Below, piece by piece: positions 8,448 to 17,265 of a DNA stretch of 64,000 nucleotides. The number at the start of each line of letters is the position of its first letter. Within the stretch, counting starts at the first letter, position 1. Below the pieces are notes generated by a model. That model did not search any database, was not told the origin of the DNA, and saw only the letters and a list, made by a program, of their open reading frames with translations. Source of the stretch: Prochlorococcus sp. AG-363-J23. Lineage in GTDB: Bacteria; Cyanobacteriota; Cyanobacteriia; PCC-6307; Cyanobiaceae. The translations under genes were made by a program, and so were the position numbers. The DNA is taken from positions 18,491-82,490 of the forward strand of contig QCFN01000004.1 of assembly GCA_003280245.1 (NCBI GenBank), written 5' to 3'.

Positions 8448-8798
8448 TCAACTAAAGAAGAATTCGACCTCCTTTAGCTTTAAACCTTCCCAGCCAGCAT
8501 CGATAAGACGCTGGTTTAGTGTGTCTTGATCGAAGTGCTTTGCTCCAGTACGTACAATTCTATTACGCATTGATTTCTTCACACCACTCCTTTTTCTTGC
8601 TCCTTCTTTATCCATAACTTCTCGATAAAGAGAAAGCATCTCCAAAGGAATTTTACTCCCATCAAGATCTAATCCAACCTCAATAGCTTTGTCAATCGCA
8701 TCAGGTCCAGAAAAATCCATCTCTTTGAACTGCAGGGATTCCAGTATATATAAGCCAGTCAACGATTCACAAATTTGGAGAAGTAATCGCATCGGCAT
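8448..8798 (-). CDS. conserved hypothetical protein (116 aa)
   Basis: Soluble and basic in the middle, with SGPDAIDKAIEVGLDLDGS, a KRSGVKKSMRNRIVRTGAKH segment and a C-terminal LIDAGWEGLKLKEVEFF. The Arg/Lys-rich VKKSMRNRIVR stretch could bind nucleic acid. The start may be the ATG at 8798 or the internal Met before DFSGPDA. I do not recognise a named family. The AIDxxxEVGLDL motif resembles the gene at 5290-5535. Confidence 0.7.
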   Translation of the reverse strand: MPMRLLLQICESLTGLYILESLQFKEMDFSGPDAIDKAIEVGLDLDGSKIPLEMLSLYREVMDKEGARKRSGVKKSMRNRIVRTGAKHFDQDTLNQRLIDAGWEGLKLKEVEFFFS

Positions 8799-9111
8799 AT
8801 ATGAAGAATCAAATCATATTCATACTGACCTTCCTTGATAGCTAAATGTGTTATCAAATGAAGATCGATGGATACTTAGACCTGCAAGCGATAAAATTGA
8901 ATTTCCAAATTGAAATCGATTGAGATAGTGCCAGATTTTCATTAATTCTTTGGCATAGGAATAGTATAAGATGCAATCCTTTACTAGCCTTCAGCTACTG
9001 ACTCGTTCGTTTATTATCAAGCCAAGAGAAAACCAGTAACCATGCTTAGAACAAGTTATTTTGAAAAACTGTATAAAAACCACCTCACTTTATCTAATGA
9101 GGAATAACAAA

Positions 9112-9327
9112 ATGAATAAAGAATGGAAGCCAACTAATGATCAAAATACTGGGCCTATATCACGTGTCTCTGAGTTTTTCATTGATGAACTAAATGAGCT
9201 TCAAGAAGAACTTAATTGTCCGGATGAATTTATTTATGCCTTCTTGGAAGCGATAAGAAATCGTTGGTCACCTGATAGCTGCCATGCTCAAGCAAGGAAG
9301 CTCAAAAGAAACGCCACTGATTTATAA
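9112..9327 (+). CDS. hypothetical protein (71 aa from the internal ATG)
   Basis: The frame is open from 9061, but the ATG at 9112 (MNKEWKPTNDQN) is the likely start; a second in-frame ATG lies at 9097. The acidic helical core FFIDELNELQEELNCPDEF is followed by AFLEAIRNRWSPDSCHAQAR. Soluble. No family recognised. Confidence 0.55.
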   Translation: MNKEWKPTNDQNTGPISRVSEFFIDELNELQEELNCPDEFIYAFLEAIRNRWSPDSCHAQARKLKRNATDL

Positions 9328-9329
9328 CT

Positions 9330-9416
9330 ATGCACCAAAACTTCTTTCTAGTATTTTTACTTATCTCAGGAATAACCCTTTGCGCTTTACCTTTCTTACT
9401 ATTTGGCAAGCCATAA
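9330..9416 (+). CDS. micro-protein, single membrane helix (28 aa)
   Basis: ATG at 9330, two bases after the preceding stop codon, encodes one hydrophobic helix (FFLVFLLISGITLCALPFLL) and a GKP end. Tight spacing with the upstream gene supports coupled translation. Confidence 0.4.
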   Translation: MHQNFFLVFLLISGITLCALPFLLFGKP

Positions 9417-9615
9417 TTAGCCATTTCTTAGTTTTAGAACTTTCTGCGTAGCTTCGGGAACTTAACTAGATAGTGTTTCTAAGAGTAATGGAATATCCTC
9501 CGAGGACTGATCATCCCTGAATTTCCTCTAGCAAGTAAATCATGCCAATATCATTATTAATGATTATCACCATAAAAGCGATAGTAGCATCCAAGTTTTT
9601 CCATTAGAACCTCAT
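9417..9615. other. intergenic spacer
   Basis: No ORF or RNA gene seen between the convergent genes. Confidence 0.5.
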
Positions 9616-9816
9616 TCAACCTTCATTACTATTTATACCCTTCTTATACGGTATAGAAAACCAAACCTTCTCCTTTACCTCATAATCTGCCAACCATTCC
9701 TTATACTCATTTACTAAAGCAAGCCTATCTTTATCTTGCAATTGATTAAGTCGAACTAGAACATAGTCTAAAACAACCTCTAAAGACTTCATTGCTTTAA
9801 TTTCACTAGAAGACAT
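9616..9816 (-). CDS. hypothetical protein (66 aa)
   Basis: ATG at 9816. A soluble helical protein: LEVVLDYVLVRLNQLQDKDR, LVNEYKEWLADYEV, then a basic end. No membrane segment and no family recognised. Confidence 0.5.
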   Translation of the reverse strand: MSSSEIKAMKSLEVVLDYVLVRLNQLQDKDRLALVNEYKEWLADYEVKEKVWFSIPYKKGINSNEG

Positions 9817-9981
9817 GCAAACTACATATATAGAACTATTTTATCTAAGCAATTTTCAAAGCATTCCAAAACCAGATAAATACTTATATAGAAGGAGAAA
9901 TTTTAGTTTTGAGCAACCTTCCCAAGTCGCTCATAAATCCCACTCTAAGATTTTTGAGCTTGCTAGAGCTCTTTCATTGTT

Positions 9982-10179
9982 GTGTGGAACGGAAAAGTTG
10001 TACCCCTTTCACTTCGCTCCACCAGACAACCTTACGAAGCATATGCATCTCAATGTGGATTCATTGGGTTCGGTCTTCCGATTAAAAACTTACGGTTTTC
10101 TAATTCTTTGTATTTAGCAGTACTTCATTTACTAGTCTTAGAATCTCTTCAGGCGCAAGAAACTACTAACCACGGCTAA
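9982..10179 (+). CDS. doubtful hypothetical protein (65 aa, GTG start)
   Basis: A GTG-initiated frame whose middle (KVVPLSLRSTRQPYEAYASQ) looks protein-like, while the end is of mixed quality. A longer, less convincing frame overlaps it at 9815-10117. It may be a real small gene or the remains of one. Confidence 0.25.
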   Translation: MWNGKVVPLSLRSTRQPYEAYASQCGFIGFGLPIKNLRFSNSLYLAVLHLLVLESLQAQETTNHG

Positions 10180-10284
10180 CTTCCCAAGGGGGATACAAGG
10201 CATTAATCAGTGGTTACTAAAGTGTTTGCAGTATGGGAGCATGCACTAGTTTCTATCGCTATTTTTAATTCAACAGGAGAGAAC

Positions 10285-10401
10285 ATGAGCTGGCAGTTCC
10301 CACCATTACAAGCTTGTATAGGTCTTTTATTGATTTCAATAGGAATCGTTTCAGGCCTCGATATTCGGTTTAAACTCGGCGACAAAAATAGTGTTTCTTA
10401 A
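10285..10401 (+). CDS. small membrane protein (38 aa)
   Basis: ATG at 10285 has a good ribosome site (AGGAGA at 10277-10282), which selects it over the GTG at 10210 in the same frame. The product MSWQFPPLQACIGLLLISIG continues into one membrane helix and a charged tail (DIRFKLGDKN). Function unknown. Confidence 0.55.
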   Translation: MSWQFPPLQACIGLLLISIGIVSGLDIRFKLGDKNSVS

Positions 10402-10573
10402 AACAAATCACTACGACAACAAAATTATCCTTTCTTTGAAGTATTTAATCTATCAAACAATAAAAAAACAGTTACTATAGATAAATCAAGTACTTCATTC
10501 TAAATAAAACCTTGATATAACAGAGCCCAGAGTACCATTATCCATCCAATCTATCAGCATAATCTCGCAAGAC
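10402..10573. other. AT-rich spacer
   Basis: No gene seen. Confidence 0.5.
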
Positions 10574-10669
10574 TTATGCAACTTTGCACGGTGGTATCTC
10601 TTGCTGATATTCCCTCCACAGATCAAGAAACTTTTCTGTGAACTCTTTCTTAGGACCTGATTTACTTTT
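10574..10669 (-). pseudogene. remnant of a small gene, start lost
   Basis: An open stretch of 31 codons reads KSKSGPKKEFTEKFLDLW then REYQQEIPPCKVA and stops at 10574. It is strongly protein-like but is closed upstream by TGA (10670-10672), with no start codon. A short MEAYLVGNC-type fragment in another frame lies just upstream. Best read as a decayed gene. Confidence 0.35.
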
Positions 10670-10751
10670 TCAATCTTTTAGCAATTCCCAACTAAATATG
10701 CTTCCATAACGAATGATAATCCACAAGAGTTTCGTAGTTCTCTACGAAATC

Positions 10752-11012
10752 TCAGTTGTTATTAGTTCTACTCTTATCAGTTCTCAATTTGGGTTCATAT
10801 ACCGCACCATTACATACACCAACAGCAAGAGAATCCTTAGCTTTTTCACTCCATTCCTCTAAATCAGGGGTCTCATCTATCCACATACGTGTGCTATCTA
10901 GACAACGGTTCCAAAAGAAAGCTTGCCTAGAAACAGGTATCAACTCTACAACTATGCATGAAACGCCCAAAACAATAACACCCAAAAAAGATTTCTGAAG
11001 TGAATCACCCAT
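10752..11012 (-). CDS. hypothetical membrane-anchored protein (86 aa)
   Basis: ATG at 11012. An N-terminal hydrophobic helix (LGVIVLGVSCIVVELI) is followed by a soluble part with WNRCLDSTRMWIDETPDLEE and a charged tail. Possibly periplasm-facing. It begins two bases after the stop of the gene at 11015-11164, so the two form a coupled pair. Confidence 0.55.
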   Translation of the reverse strand: MGDSLQKSFLGVIVLGVSCIVVELIPVSRQAFFWNRCLDSTRMWIDETPDLEEWSEKAKDSLAVGVCNGAVYEPKLRTDKSRTNNN

Positions 11013-11014
11013 GA

Positions 11015-11164
11015 TTAAATTCTGCGGCTTACTTCAAAAGGTTCATCAGGTATACATTCATTTGGATATGAGATGACATTCTTTGCAGTAAGGCCTGCGG
11101 CAATAGCAACTAAGCCAATTGCAGATATCCATTTAGATCTATCACTAATAAAGAAATTTTTCAT
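11015..11164 (-). CDS. small membrane protein (49 aa)
   Basis: ATG at 11164. MKNFFISDRSKW precedes one helix (ISAIGLVAIAAGLTA) and a short tail with YPNECIPDEPFEV. It is immediately upstream of, and tightly spaced with, the gene at 10752-11012. No family recognised. Confidence 0.5.
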   Translation of the reverse strand: MKNFFISDRSKWISAIGLVAIAAGLTAKNVISYPNECIPDEPFEVSRRI

Positions 11165-11238
11165 GAAATCAGTAGATCGAGGGGCAAGGCATGCTAGCTC
11201 TCTATGACCCTAAAGCATTTTTCAAGCTCAATGGTCAA

Positions 11239-11446
11239 CTAATTCCGCTTGGTTTGCATTTCAGGGAAATAACTAGTAATTCGAATTAAGTCCAATACTT
11301 CGTCTTCGTCATAAGTTGCCTTGTATACCGCTTCCTTTCTCTACTCCTTCAGCTTTCAACTTTACTCTGATTGATGCTTTTCTCTCAGCAGTAGTAATCG
11401 CTTTGAATCGTTCTCTTCATTCTTCAGGTATCTCTTCATTATTCAT
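11239..11446 (-). pseudogene. small hypothetical gene with nonsense codon and frameshift
   Basis: From ATG at 11446 the frame reads MNNEEIPEE, then TGA (11420-11422), then RERFKAITTAERKASIRVKL and KAEGVEK. After a one-base shift it continues EAVYKATYDEDEVLDLIRIT and SYFPEMQTKRN to a stop at 11239. All three pieces are charged, helical and protein-like, so I read one gene of about 68 residues with two inactivating changes. Confidence 0.5.
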
Positions 11447-11599
11447 GAAGCCCAAGCAGAAGAAGCATCAAAAAAAGTAACAGATCCTTTCGCTAGAAGG
11501 ATTCAAAGTTCTAATCAATTTGCTTTAGCAAAAGCCCTCTTCTCCTTGGAGTAAAACTATTGCATTAGGGAGGTTTTCTTTACTGTAGTTGCAATAGAA

Positions 11600-11765
11600 T
11601 TATTTTTCTCCATTCTTTGCACTAGAAATCGCTTGATCAATATCCAACTTCGTGGCCCATTCGCTAAAAGAGATACTAATGTCTAAAGTGTAAAAGTCAT
11701 CTTGATTACTATTTAATAAAGAATGTATATGTTGAATAGAAAATGAGCAAGTAAAAATCTCTGAA
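11600..11765 (-). pseudogene. open stretch without a start codon, possible gene remnant
   Basis: A 54-codon open stretch ending at 11600 reads protein-like (for example DDFYTLDISISFSEWATKLD then IDQAISSAKNGEK), but is bounded upstream by TGA with no ATG, GTG or TTG near the boundary. Between 11447 and 11599 I see only short fragments on the plus strand. Confidence 0.25.
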
Positions 11766-11920
11766 ACTCATCGAGCTTTCCTAAGCTTTACTCAAATCGC
11801 CAATTGCTGACCAATCCTCACAATACAACAGAAATTAACTTCTATTTAAGTTTTGTGAATCATTCTCGGCGAATTAAATTTTTCATTCCAATCTTTTTAT
11901 AAAGAAAAGTACGGAAAAAA

Positions 11921-12052
11921 ATGAAAAAAGAAACGCCTCTCAAAAATAAAGAAGGTAATGATGACGATAAAGAAGGGGAAGATGCCAATGTTGATTGGCT
12001 AATAAACTATGAATATGACGAAAATGATGATGGTATCGACTGGGAAACCTAA
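11921..12052 (+). CDS. very acidic micro-protein (43 aa)
   Basis: ATG at 11921. After a short basic start (MKKETPLKNK) the chain is dominated by Asp/Glu (GNDDDKEGEDANVDW, YDENDDGIDWET). The DDGIDWE ending recurs as DDDGVDWE at the N-terminus of the EVE-domain protein at 35959. No known family. Confidence 0.45.
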   Translation: MKKETPLKNKEGNDDDKEGEDANVDWLINYEYDENDDGIDWET

Positions 12053-12097
12053 AGCATTAGGAAAACCGCTAGAACATAGTTAAATAAGTTCTTTTCT

Positions 12098-12286
12098 ATG
12101 CCCACCCTTTTTTCTGTTGCTCTTGACTTAGGTCCTATTGAGCTAGGCATAATCTTTTTCGCTGGACTAAGTTTTTTAATACTTTTTGGGTACAGCTCTG
12201 CCAAAGGTGGCTACCAGGATCTAATTAAAACAACTTTGGATAATGATGAAGCCATAAGAAACAATAACCTAAGCAAAAAGCTTTAG
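12098..12286 (+). CDS. small membrane protein (62 aa)
   Basis: ATG at 12098. An amphipathic start precedes one hydrophobic helix (LGIIFFAGLSFLILFGY), followed by a charged cytoplasmic-type tail (DLIKTTLDNDEAIRNNNLSK). No family recognised. Confidence 0.6.
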   Translation: MPTLFSVALDLGPIELGIIFFAGLSFLILFGYSSAKGGYQDLIKTTLDNDEAIRNNNLSKKL

Positions 12287-12464
12287 GTCATTGTTAAAAC
12301 CTCTCATCGAATAAAGACAATATACAAAGAATGTCTTCTAGAAAAGCTTTACTTAATAGGTTTATTGATTTAATATAAAAGAAGTAATAAAAAATATATC
12401 AATTTGCTCTCAGGAATGCTCATTTAAGCTGTCGACACATCATAGGAGTCTCAGGCCATTCACA

Positions 12465-12638
12465 ATGACATATCGCATTAAAAGGGACGATGGTGAAAAT
12501 GACGAAATCACTTCTCAGAGTTTCGAGAACTACAACGATGCCTATGACTTATTAGAAAGGCTATATATGGATATTTGCTGTTCAGATGCTGACTACGACG
12601 ACCGTCCTTACTATGAAATTTTCGAGGTCAAGAATTAA
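12465..12638 (+). CDS. small acidic hypothetical protein (57 aa)
   Basis: ATG at 12465. MTYRIKRDDGENDEITSQSF then ENYNDAYDLLERLYMDIC and DYDDRPYYEIFEV. The beginning and end look like two beta strands around a helix, a compact small fold. It ends 25 bases before arfB on the same strand and may be cotranscribed with it. Confidence 0.65.
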   Translation: MTYRIKRDDGENDEITSQSFENYNDAYDLLERLYMDICCSDADYDDRPYYEIFEVKN

Positions 12639-12663
12639 CCAGACTCATTTTTTTCTTAACTGA

Positions 12664-13092
12664 ATGGATTTAACTATAAATTCAGGCTTAGTTATTCCAT
12701 CTAATGAACTAAAGTGGCGCTTTTCTAGATCTTCAGGACCTGGAGGACAAGGAGTAAATACAACTGATAGTCGAGTTGAGCTTATCTTCGACATACAGAA
12801 TTCCTCTGTAATTGGACCTTTTCAAAAGCAACTATTAATTCAAAAACTCCAGAAGAGATGTATCAATGGTTGTCTAAATATCGTTGTCAAAGAAAAGCGT
12901 TCCCAATATCAAAACCGACAATTGGCATTGGCCCGCTTATCTGAACTTTTAAGGAATGGGTTAAAGCCACCTCCAAAGAAAAGAAAAGCAACTAAGCCAA
13001 CTCGTGCATCACAAAAACGTCGTCTCAATTCCAAGAAGTATCGAGGAGCACTGAAACAAAAGCGTCAAAAGGATCCTCCCACAGAAGACTGA
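12664..13092 (+). CDS. arfB: peptidyl-tRNA hydrolase ArfB (class I release factor-like, YaeJ/ICT1 family)
   Basis: 142 residues with the GGQ catalytic motif at 27-29 inside SRSSGPGGQGVNT, as in release factor domain 3. There is no codon-recognition domain, and the C-terminal tail is strongly basic (PPKKRKATKPTRASQKRRLN), which in ArfB enters the empty mRNA channel. ArfB hydrolyses peptidyl-tRNA on ribosomes stalled without a stop codon. Length and layout match the family. ATG at 12664. Confidence 0.92.
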   Translation: MDLTINSGLVIPSNELKWRFSRSSGPGGQGVNTTDSRVELIFDIQNSSVIGPFQKQLLIQKLQKRCINGCLNIVVKEKRSQYQNRQLALARLSELLRNGLKPPPKKRKATKPTRASQKRRLNSKKYRGALKQKRQKDPPTED

Positions 13093-13236
13093 GCAAACTA
13101 CTTACCAATCATCGCTTATAAGATTCACATAAGAAGTTGCTGATAGATAGTCCAAAGGATAGTGATGTTCATTAGATTGAGAAAGTTGATATGTCGATGA
13201 AGTGCTAAGTAGTGCGCTTTCGACCTCCGGAACTTT

Positions 13237-13656
13237 ATGCGACGCTTACTGCTCTCCTGCCTTATTGCAACGGCATTTTTTCTTTCTCCTATTAATTCAT
13301 TTGTGTCGGCTGCAGATTTATCCCCTGCAGTCTCCGATATTACTATGAAGTTTTCAGAGAAGTTCTGTAAATCTATTAGTAAGGGAATGACTTTTGAAAA
13401 GGCTGGAGAAAGTGCTGCTATTCAACTTTCAACAACTCTATACTTCTCCCCTATTTTGAATGAAATAATGTCTGCTCCAAAAGAAGATTTAGCAACTTCA
13501 TTATCAAATAATATTTTTGAAGAATGCCCGAAAGAACTTGAAGGGACTAAAGAAAAGCTTGATAATTATCTAGGGCAATTAGCGACTAAAGTCCCAAACA
13601 AATCCAAGGGATTAAATCTCCCACCAGTTAGGCAAAGAGAGCCCTTAAGGCAATAA
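13237..13656 (+). CDS. hypothetical secreted protein (139 aa)
   Basis: A clear Sec signal peptide (basic MRR, hydrophobic LLLSCLIATAFFL, likely cleavage after VSA or SAA near 25). The mature part is helical with two cysteines (KFCKSI, EECPKEL), possibly disulfide-bonded. It ends two bases before ggt and is likely in one transcript with it. Function unknown; both products would act outside the cytoplasm. Confidence 0.75.
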   Translation: MRRLLLSCLIATAFFLSPINSFVSAADLSPAVSDITMKFSEKFCKSISKGMTFEKAGESAAIQLSTTLYFSPILNEIMSAPKEDLATSLSNNIFEECPKELEGTKEKLDNYLGQLATKVPNKSKGLNLPPVRQREPLRQ

Positions 13657-13658
13657 TC

Positions 13659-15419
13659 ATGCGCTACTTTTTATCATTCATATCAGCTCTTTTTTACACA
13701 CTTCCTCTACCACTCCTTGCTCAAATAAACTGGAATGCACCAGAGAGTATTGATGCAAAACGAAGCAGAATTTCAACTGCTAGCGGGCAGGCTGTAGTTG
13801 TAACTGCCAATCCACTAGCAAGTGATGCCGCTCTTAAGACCTTGGAGAAAGGAGGCAACGCCATGGATGCGGTGATTTCAGCTCAGACAGTGCTTGCCGT
13901 AGTTGAGCCGCAAAGTTCAGGTTTAGGCGGTGGATCTTTTCTTTTGTATTGGGACCAGGCCAAACAATCTTTGTACGCGCTTGATGGCAGGGAAACTGCC
14001 TCAGCTCAAGTCAAAGAGAATATGTGGAGAACATCTAATGGGACCGCGGTTCCATGGCTTCAGGCAACTAAAAGTCTCTCAGCAATAGGAGTTCCAGGTA
14101 CTACGGCGTTGCTTTGGGAAGGCCACCAACAATTTGGAAGTTTGCCTTGGGAGGCAAACTTCCAAAGTAGTATTCATCTTGCCAAAGAGGGATTCATCCC
14201 GAGTCCTCGCTTCCTGAGATCAATCTCTTTAGCAAACAGATTAGGGATTGACCATAGTCCAAGTTTTAAATCTCTCTACCTGCCTAATGGATCTCTCCCA
14301 AAGCAAAAGATTCCATTTCGAAACCAGAAATTAGCTTCAACCTTAAGCCGGCTAGCAAAGGGAGGTGCCAATGAATTTTATAGAGGAAAAGTAGCCAATG
14401 AACTTATAGAAAACCTCCAACTACAACAGAACAGACATATCACCGTCAACACAATCACTAATGAAGATTTAGCAAGTTATAAAGTTCAATGGCGTACGCC
14501 TATATGTCGTAAATACAAGTCTTGGAAAATTTGTTCTTTTCCTCCTCCAAGTGGTGGTGGAGTTGCTGTATTACAAGCTCTTGGCATATTTGAGCTTCTA
14601 TCAAATAAAAATGGGACCCAAGCCAACACTAATCGTTGGCATCTTCTATCAGAATCTTTAAGGTATGCAGATGCTGATCGTTCTCACTGGATAGGGGATC
14701 CTATTGATTGGCCAGTTCCTCTCAAAGGGTTACTAGAAGACGACTATATTGAACAAAGAGCAAACACTATCCAGCCCCAAACCACAAAATTTCGCCCTTT
14801 ACCAGGAAAACCAAAAGGTAGTGAATTATTAGATCTAGCAAGTCAACCGCGAACTGCTGGTGGAGGAACGACGCACCTAGTTGTAGTGGATGTAGAGGGA
14901 AATCTTGCCTCCTACACAAGTTCAGTTGAAACCGTCTTTGGAAGCAGATACTTATCTGGAGGTATGGTCCTAAACAATCAACTCACTGACTTCTCATTTT
15001 TATCAACCAACTCAGGGAAACCAATTGCCAATCGAATTAAACCTAAAAAGCGGCCGATGAGTTCTATGTCTCCAGTTATAGTATTTAGTGGTGACCGTCC
15101 TGTTTTGGCAGTTGGTTCACCAGGGGGCTGGCTCATTCCACATTACATAACAAATGCATTAATTGGAGCTCTAGATTTACAGCTTTCGCCAAAAGAAATA
15201 GTTGCCAAAAAGTTGCTATCCGTCGAACCTAACTATACAGTGCTTGAAAAAAGTAGTGCCTGGTTAAAGGGAAATATCCATCAAGAACTAGAAAGTCTTG
15301 GCCACCAAATTAAATACAGTTCTTTTAGCAGTGGACTAGCCATAATTAAAAAGCACAACGGGAAATGGCACGGTGCGGCAGACCCAAGAAGAGAAGGAAA
15401 AGCAGTCGGATTACAGTAG
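13659..15419 (+). CDS. ggt: gamma-glutamyltransferase (GGT), periplasmic
   Basis: A complete 586-residue GGT with an N-terminal signal peptide (LSFISALFYTLPLPLLAQ). The large-subunit start region contains GGNAMDAVISAQ and SSGLGGGSFLLY. The self-cleavage site is GGGTTHLVVVD with Thr404 as the predicted nucleophile of the small subunit. Then come SSVETVFGSRYLSGGMVLN and a Pro-Met-Ser-Ser-Met-Ser-Pro lid-like segment. GGT cleaves glutathione and other gamma-glutamyl compounds or transfers the group, which would let the cell recover amino acids in the periplasm. Coupled to the secreted protein upstream. Confidence 0.95.
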   Translation: MRYFLSFISALFYTLPLPLLAQINWNAPESIDAKRSRISTASGQAVVVTANPLASDAALKTLEKGGNAMDAVISAQTVLAVVEPQSSGLGGGSFLLYWDQAKQSLYALDGRETASAQVKENMWRTSNGTAVPWLQATKSLSAIGVPGTTALLWEGHQQFGSLPWEANFQSSIHLAKEGFIPSPRFLRSISLANRLGIDHSPSFKSLYLPNGSLPKQKIPFRNQKLASTLSRLAKGGANEFYRGKVANELIENLQLQQNRHITVNTITNEDLASYKVQWRTPICRKYKSWKICSFPPPSGGGVAVLQALGIFELLSNKNGTQANTNRWHLLSESLRYADADRSHWIGDPIDWPVPLKGLLEDDYIEQRANTIQPQTTKFRPLPGKPKGSELLDLASQPRTAGGGTTHLVVVDVEGNLASYTSSVETVFGSRYLSGGMVLNNQLTDFSFLSTNSGKPIANRIKPKKRPMSSMSPVIVFSGDRPVLAVGSPGGWLIPHYITNALIGALDLQLSPKEIVAKKLLSVEPNYTVLEKSSAWLKGNIHQELESLGHQIKYSSFSSGLAIIKKHNGKWHGAADPRREGKAVGLQ

Positions 15420-15778
15420 AAAAATCCCTAAGATCACTAATATAAATAAAATTAACTACTACCCAATAAGATAGAGAATTACATAAGATCTTGACCCTAT
15501 GAATAGAATCCAAACAAAAAGATTTTAAACCTCACTCTCAAAATTATTGACCTTTTTGAGATATTCAACTAATAGATAGCGAGCTAAGTCAAAATTATAT
15601 ATAAACCAAGGCAAACATTCGAAATCAAAACTTAATTCTTTAAACCACTAATCCGATGGTCACCATCTTAAAGAAGCATCGCGCATACAATACCAACTAA
15701 CTCATGCAACTAAATTCAAGCCAATGACATATCCAAATTCTCCAGAGTTGATCTTTATCCAGCTTCATTAGAGCGAGT
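15420..15778. other. intergenic region after ggt
   Basis: About 360 AT-rich bases. No ORF, RNA gene or clear terminator seen. Confidence 0.6.
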
Positions 15779-15919
15779 CTATTTTAAGAAGAACAGGAGC
15801 CTTCCAAAGAACTCTGGGAATGAACCAATAATGACAAGAACTATTCCACAAGCAACAGCAATAATTGCTGCGTCAACAAGTAAGTCTTTCCATCCATAAG
15901 GAGGTGGGGTATCAGTCAT
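15779..15919 (-). CDS. small membrane protein (46 aa)
   Basis: ATG at 15919 overlaps the TGA of the upstream gene (ATGA). MTDTPPPYGWKDLLVDA is followed by one hydrophobic helix (AAIIAVACGIVLVIIG) and FPEFFGRLLFFLK. Coupled with the 53-residue basic protein. Function unknown. Confidence 0.6.
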   Translation of the reverse strand: MTDTPPPYGWKDLLVDAAIIAVACGIVLVIIGSFPEFFGRLLFFLK

Positions 15920-16077
15920 TTTGATACCCTACCCTCAACTCGATCTATATAAGCTAATGATTTTTTTACGTATTCCAACCTCTTCTCGGTGGCACGAAGA
16001 GTACGTGTTAATTCAAACCTACGAACCTTACGCCACAGACGTGCAAAAGAATCAGGAATGTTTTTTTTAAGGGACAT
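15916..16077 (-). CDS. small basic hypothetical protein (53 aa)
   Basis: ATG at 16077. A very basic helical chain (FARLWRKVRRFELTRTLRAT, EKRLEYVKKSLAYIDRV). The stop overlaps the start of the membrane protein at 15779-15919 by four bases, so the two are a translationally coupled pair. Confidence 0.6.
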   Translation of the reverse strand: MSLKKNIPDSFARLWRKVRRFELTRTLRATEKRLEYVKKSLAYIDRVEGRVSK

Positions 16078-16365
16078 TAGGAGGAGAACGGAAAAGGATT
16101 AAACAACACCGGAACAAATAGGATCACAACAATACAACTAACTATCGGGACATAAACAATTTTGTTTTCTCTATTAAAGCCATATCGCCAATGAATTATC
16201 CTAAACCCAATTGCTTTGACTAGGGTATAAAGCAGCTATGGCATCAGTTTCAAGAGCTAGAGTAGCTACCAGTTTTTCAATTTCAAGTCATATAAAAAGG
16301 TGTAAATAGATATAGCTAACGAGTATCTCCAATTTTTGATCTTTACACACTTTGCATGAAAAACC
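16078..16365. other. divergent intergenic region with the promoter of the riboswitch transcript
   Basis: About 290 bases between the minus-strand pair and the cobalamin riboswitch. It must hold promoters in both directions. No further gene seen. Confidence 0.5.
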
Positions 16366-16498
16366 GAATAAGGTGGTTAAGAGGTCCAATGGGGATCAGC
16401 CATTGGATAATGGGGAAAAGCGGTGAAAATCCGCTACTGTCCCGCAACTGTGAAGTATCGACTTTATCGATATCAGTCAGAACGCCCGCCTTATTTCA
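16366..16498 (+). promoter_or_regulatory. cobalamin (AdoCbl) riboswitch
   Basis: Hallmarks are read directly. The closing stem AATAAGGTGG (about 16368) can pair with CCGCCTTATT (about 16486). The core runs GGGGAAAAGCGGTGAAAATC (16433 on), then CCGCTACTGTCCCGCAACTG, and the B12 box AGTCAGAACGCCCGCC follows at about 16475-16490. The 3' end is about 20 bases before the hupE start, close enough to act on translation initiation. Cobalamin riboswitches normally repress B12 synthesis, B12 uptake or cobalt uptake when B12 is plentiful. Confidence 0.9.
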
Positions 16499-16519
16499 CA
16501 ATTCGACGAGGATCGACCT

Positions 16520-17152
16520 ATGAGGTTCCCCTTCTGGGTGCATAAGCATTTTGTTGCAGTTTTAGCTTCATTATTTTTTTTATTCACTTTTTTAATTGAT
16601 CCAGCCTTTGCTCATCATCCCTTTGGAATGGGCGAGGGTACACAGCTTTCAACTTTGCAAGCTTTGCTAAGCGGTATTGGCCATCCATTACTTGGGCCTG
16701 ATCATCTACTTTTTATGATAGGAATCGCCCTTGTGGGACTAAAAAAAACAAAGAAATTGGTTTTTCCTCTTCTGGCCATCGGCTTAGCGGGGAGTGCATT
16801 AGTCCAGGTACTGCCCTTGCCTGATTTAATCGCTCCCTGGGCAGAAGCAATTGTCTCTTTATCTTTGGCAATAGAAGGTTTGATTATTCTGAATTTTGTG
16901 AATTCAAAATGGCTCTTGCCACTGTTTGCATTGCATGGCTACTTACTTGGTAACACAATTGTTGGAGCGGAACCGACATCTCTCATAGGTTATTTTTTAG
17001 GTCTTCTTATTTCCCAAATGGCTTTACTGTTACTTGTAACAATACCATCTCAAAGAGTTATTCATTGGCTAGGGGATAATGGGAAACTATTAACTGCCGG
17101 AGTCTGGATTGGAATAGGGTCGGCATTCTCCTGGGTTGCTTTATTTAACTAA
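16520..17152 (+). CDS. HupE/UreJ-family transporter, likely cobalt uptake (B12-regulated)
   Basis: 210 residues with a signal-like N-terminus (HFVAVLASLFFLFTFLIDPA ending at FA) exposing HHPFGMGEG, then the HupE/UreJ signature HPLLGPDHLLFMIGIAL and about five more membrane helices. The family transports nickel or cobalt. Nothing in the window suggests a nickel enzyme, and the cobalamin riboswitch directly upstream argues for cobalt. ATG at 16520, preceded by GAGG at a spacing of 8. Confidence 0.85.
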   Translation: MRFPFWVHKHFVAVLASLFFLFTFLIDPAFAHHPFGMGEGTQLSTLQALLSGIGHPLLGPDHLLFMIGIALVGLKKTKKLVFPLLAIGLAGSALVQVLPLPDLIAPWAEAIVSLSLAIEGLIILNFVNSKWLLPLFALHGYLLGNTIVGAEPTSLIGYFLGLLISQMALLLLVTIPSQRVIHWLGDNGKLLTAGVWIGIGSAFSWVALFN

Positions 17153-17212
17153 GAAATTTTATACCCTTAGAAAGCCTTTACTTGTTAAGTAATGGTTTGA
17201 CATGTTAATACA

Positions 17213-17241
17213 TATCAATAACTCTTGAAGAGTTATTGATA
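17213..17241. terminator. 13-bp inverted repeat between convergent genes, terminator-like
   Basis: The arms 17213-17225 and 17229-17241 are exact reverse complements around a 3-base loop. It lies between the converging hupE and DUF3721 genes and could act for either strand, though no long U tract follows on the plus strand. Confidence 0.5.
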
Positions 17242-17265
17242 ACGCTAAATAAAATATAACTACGT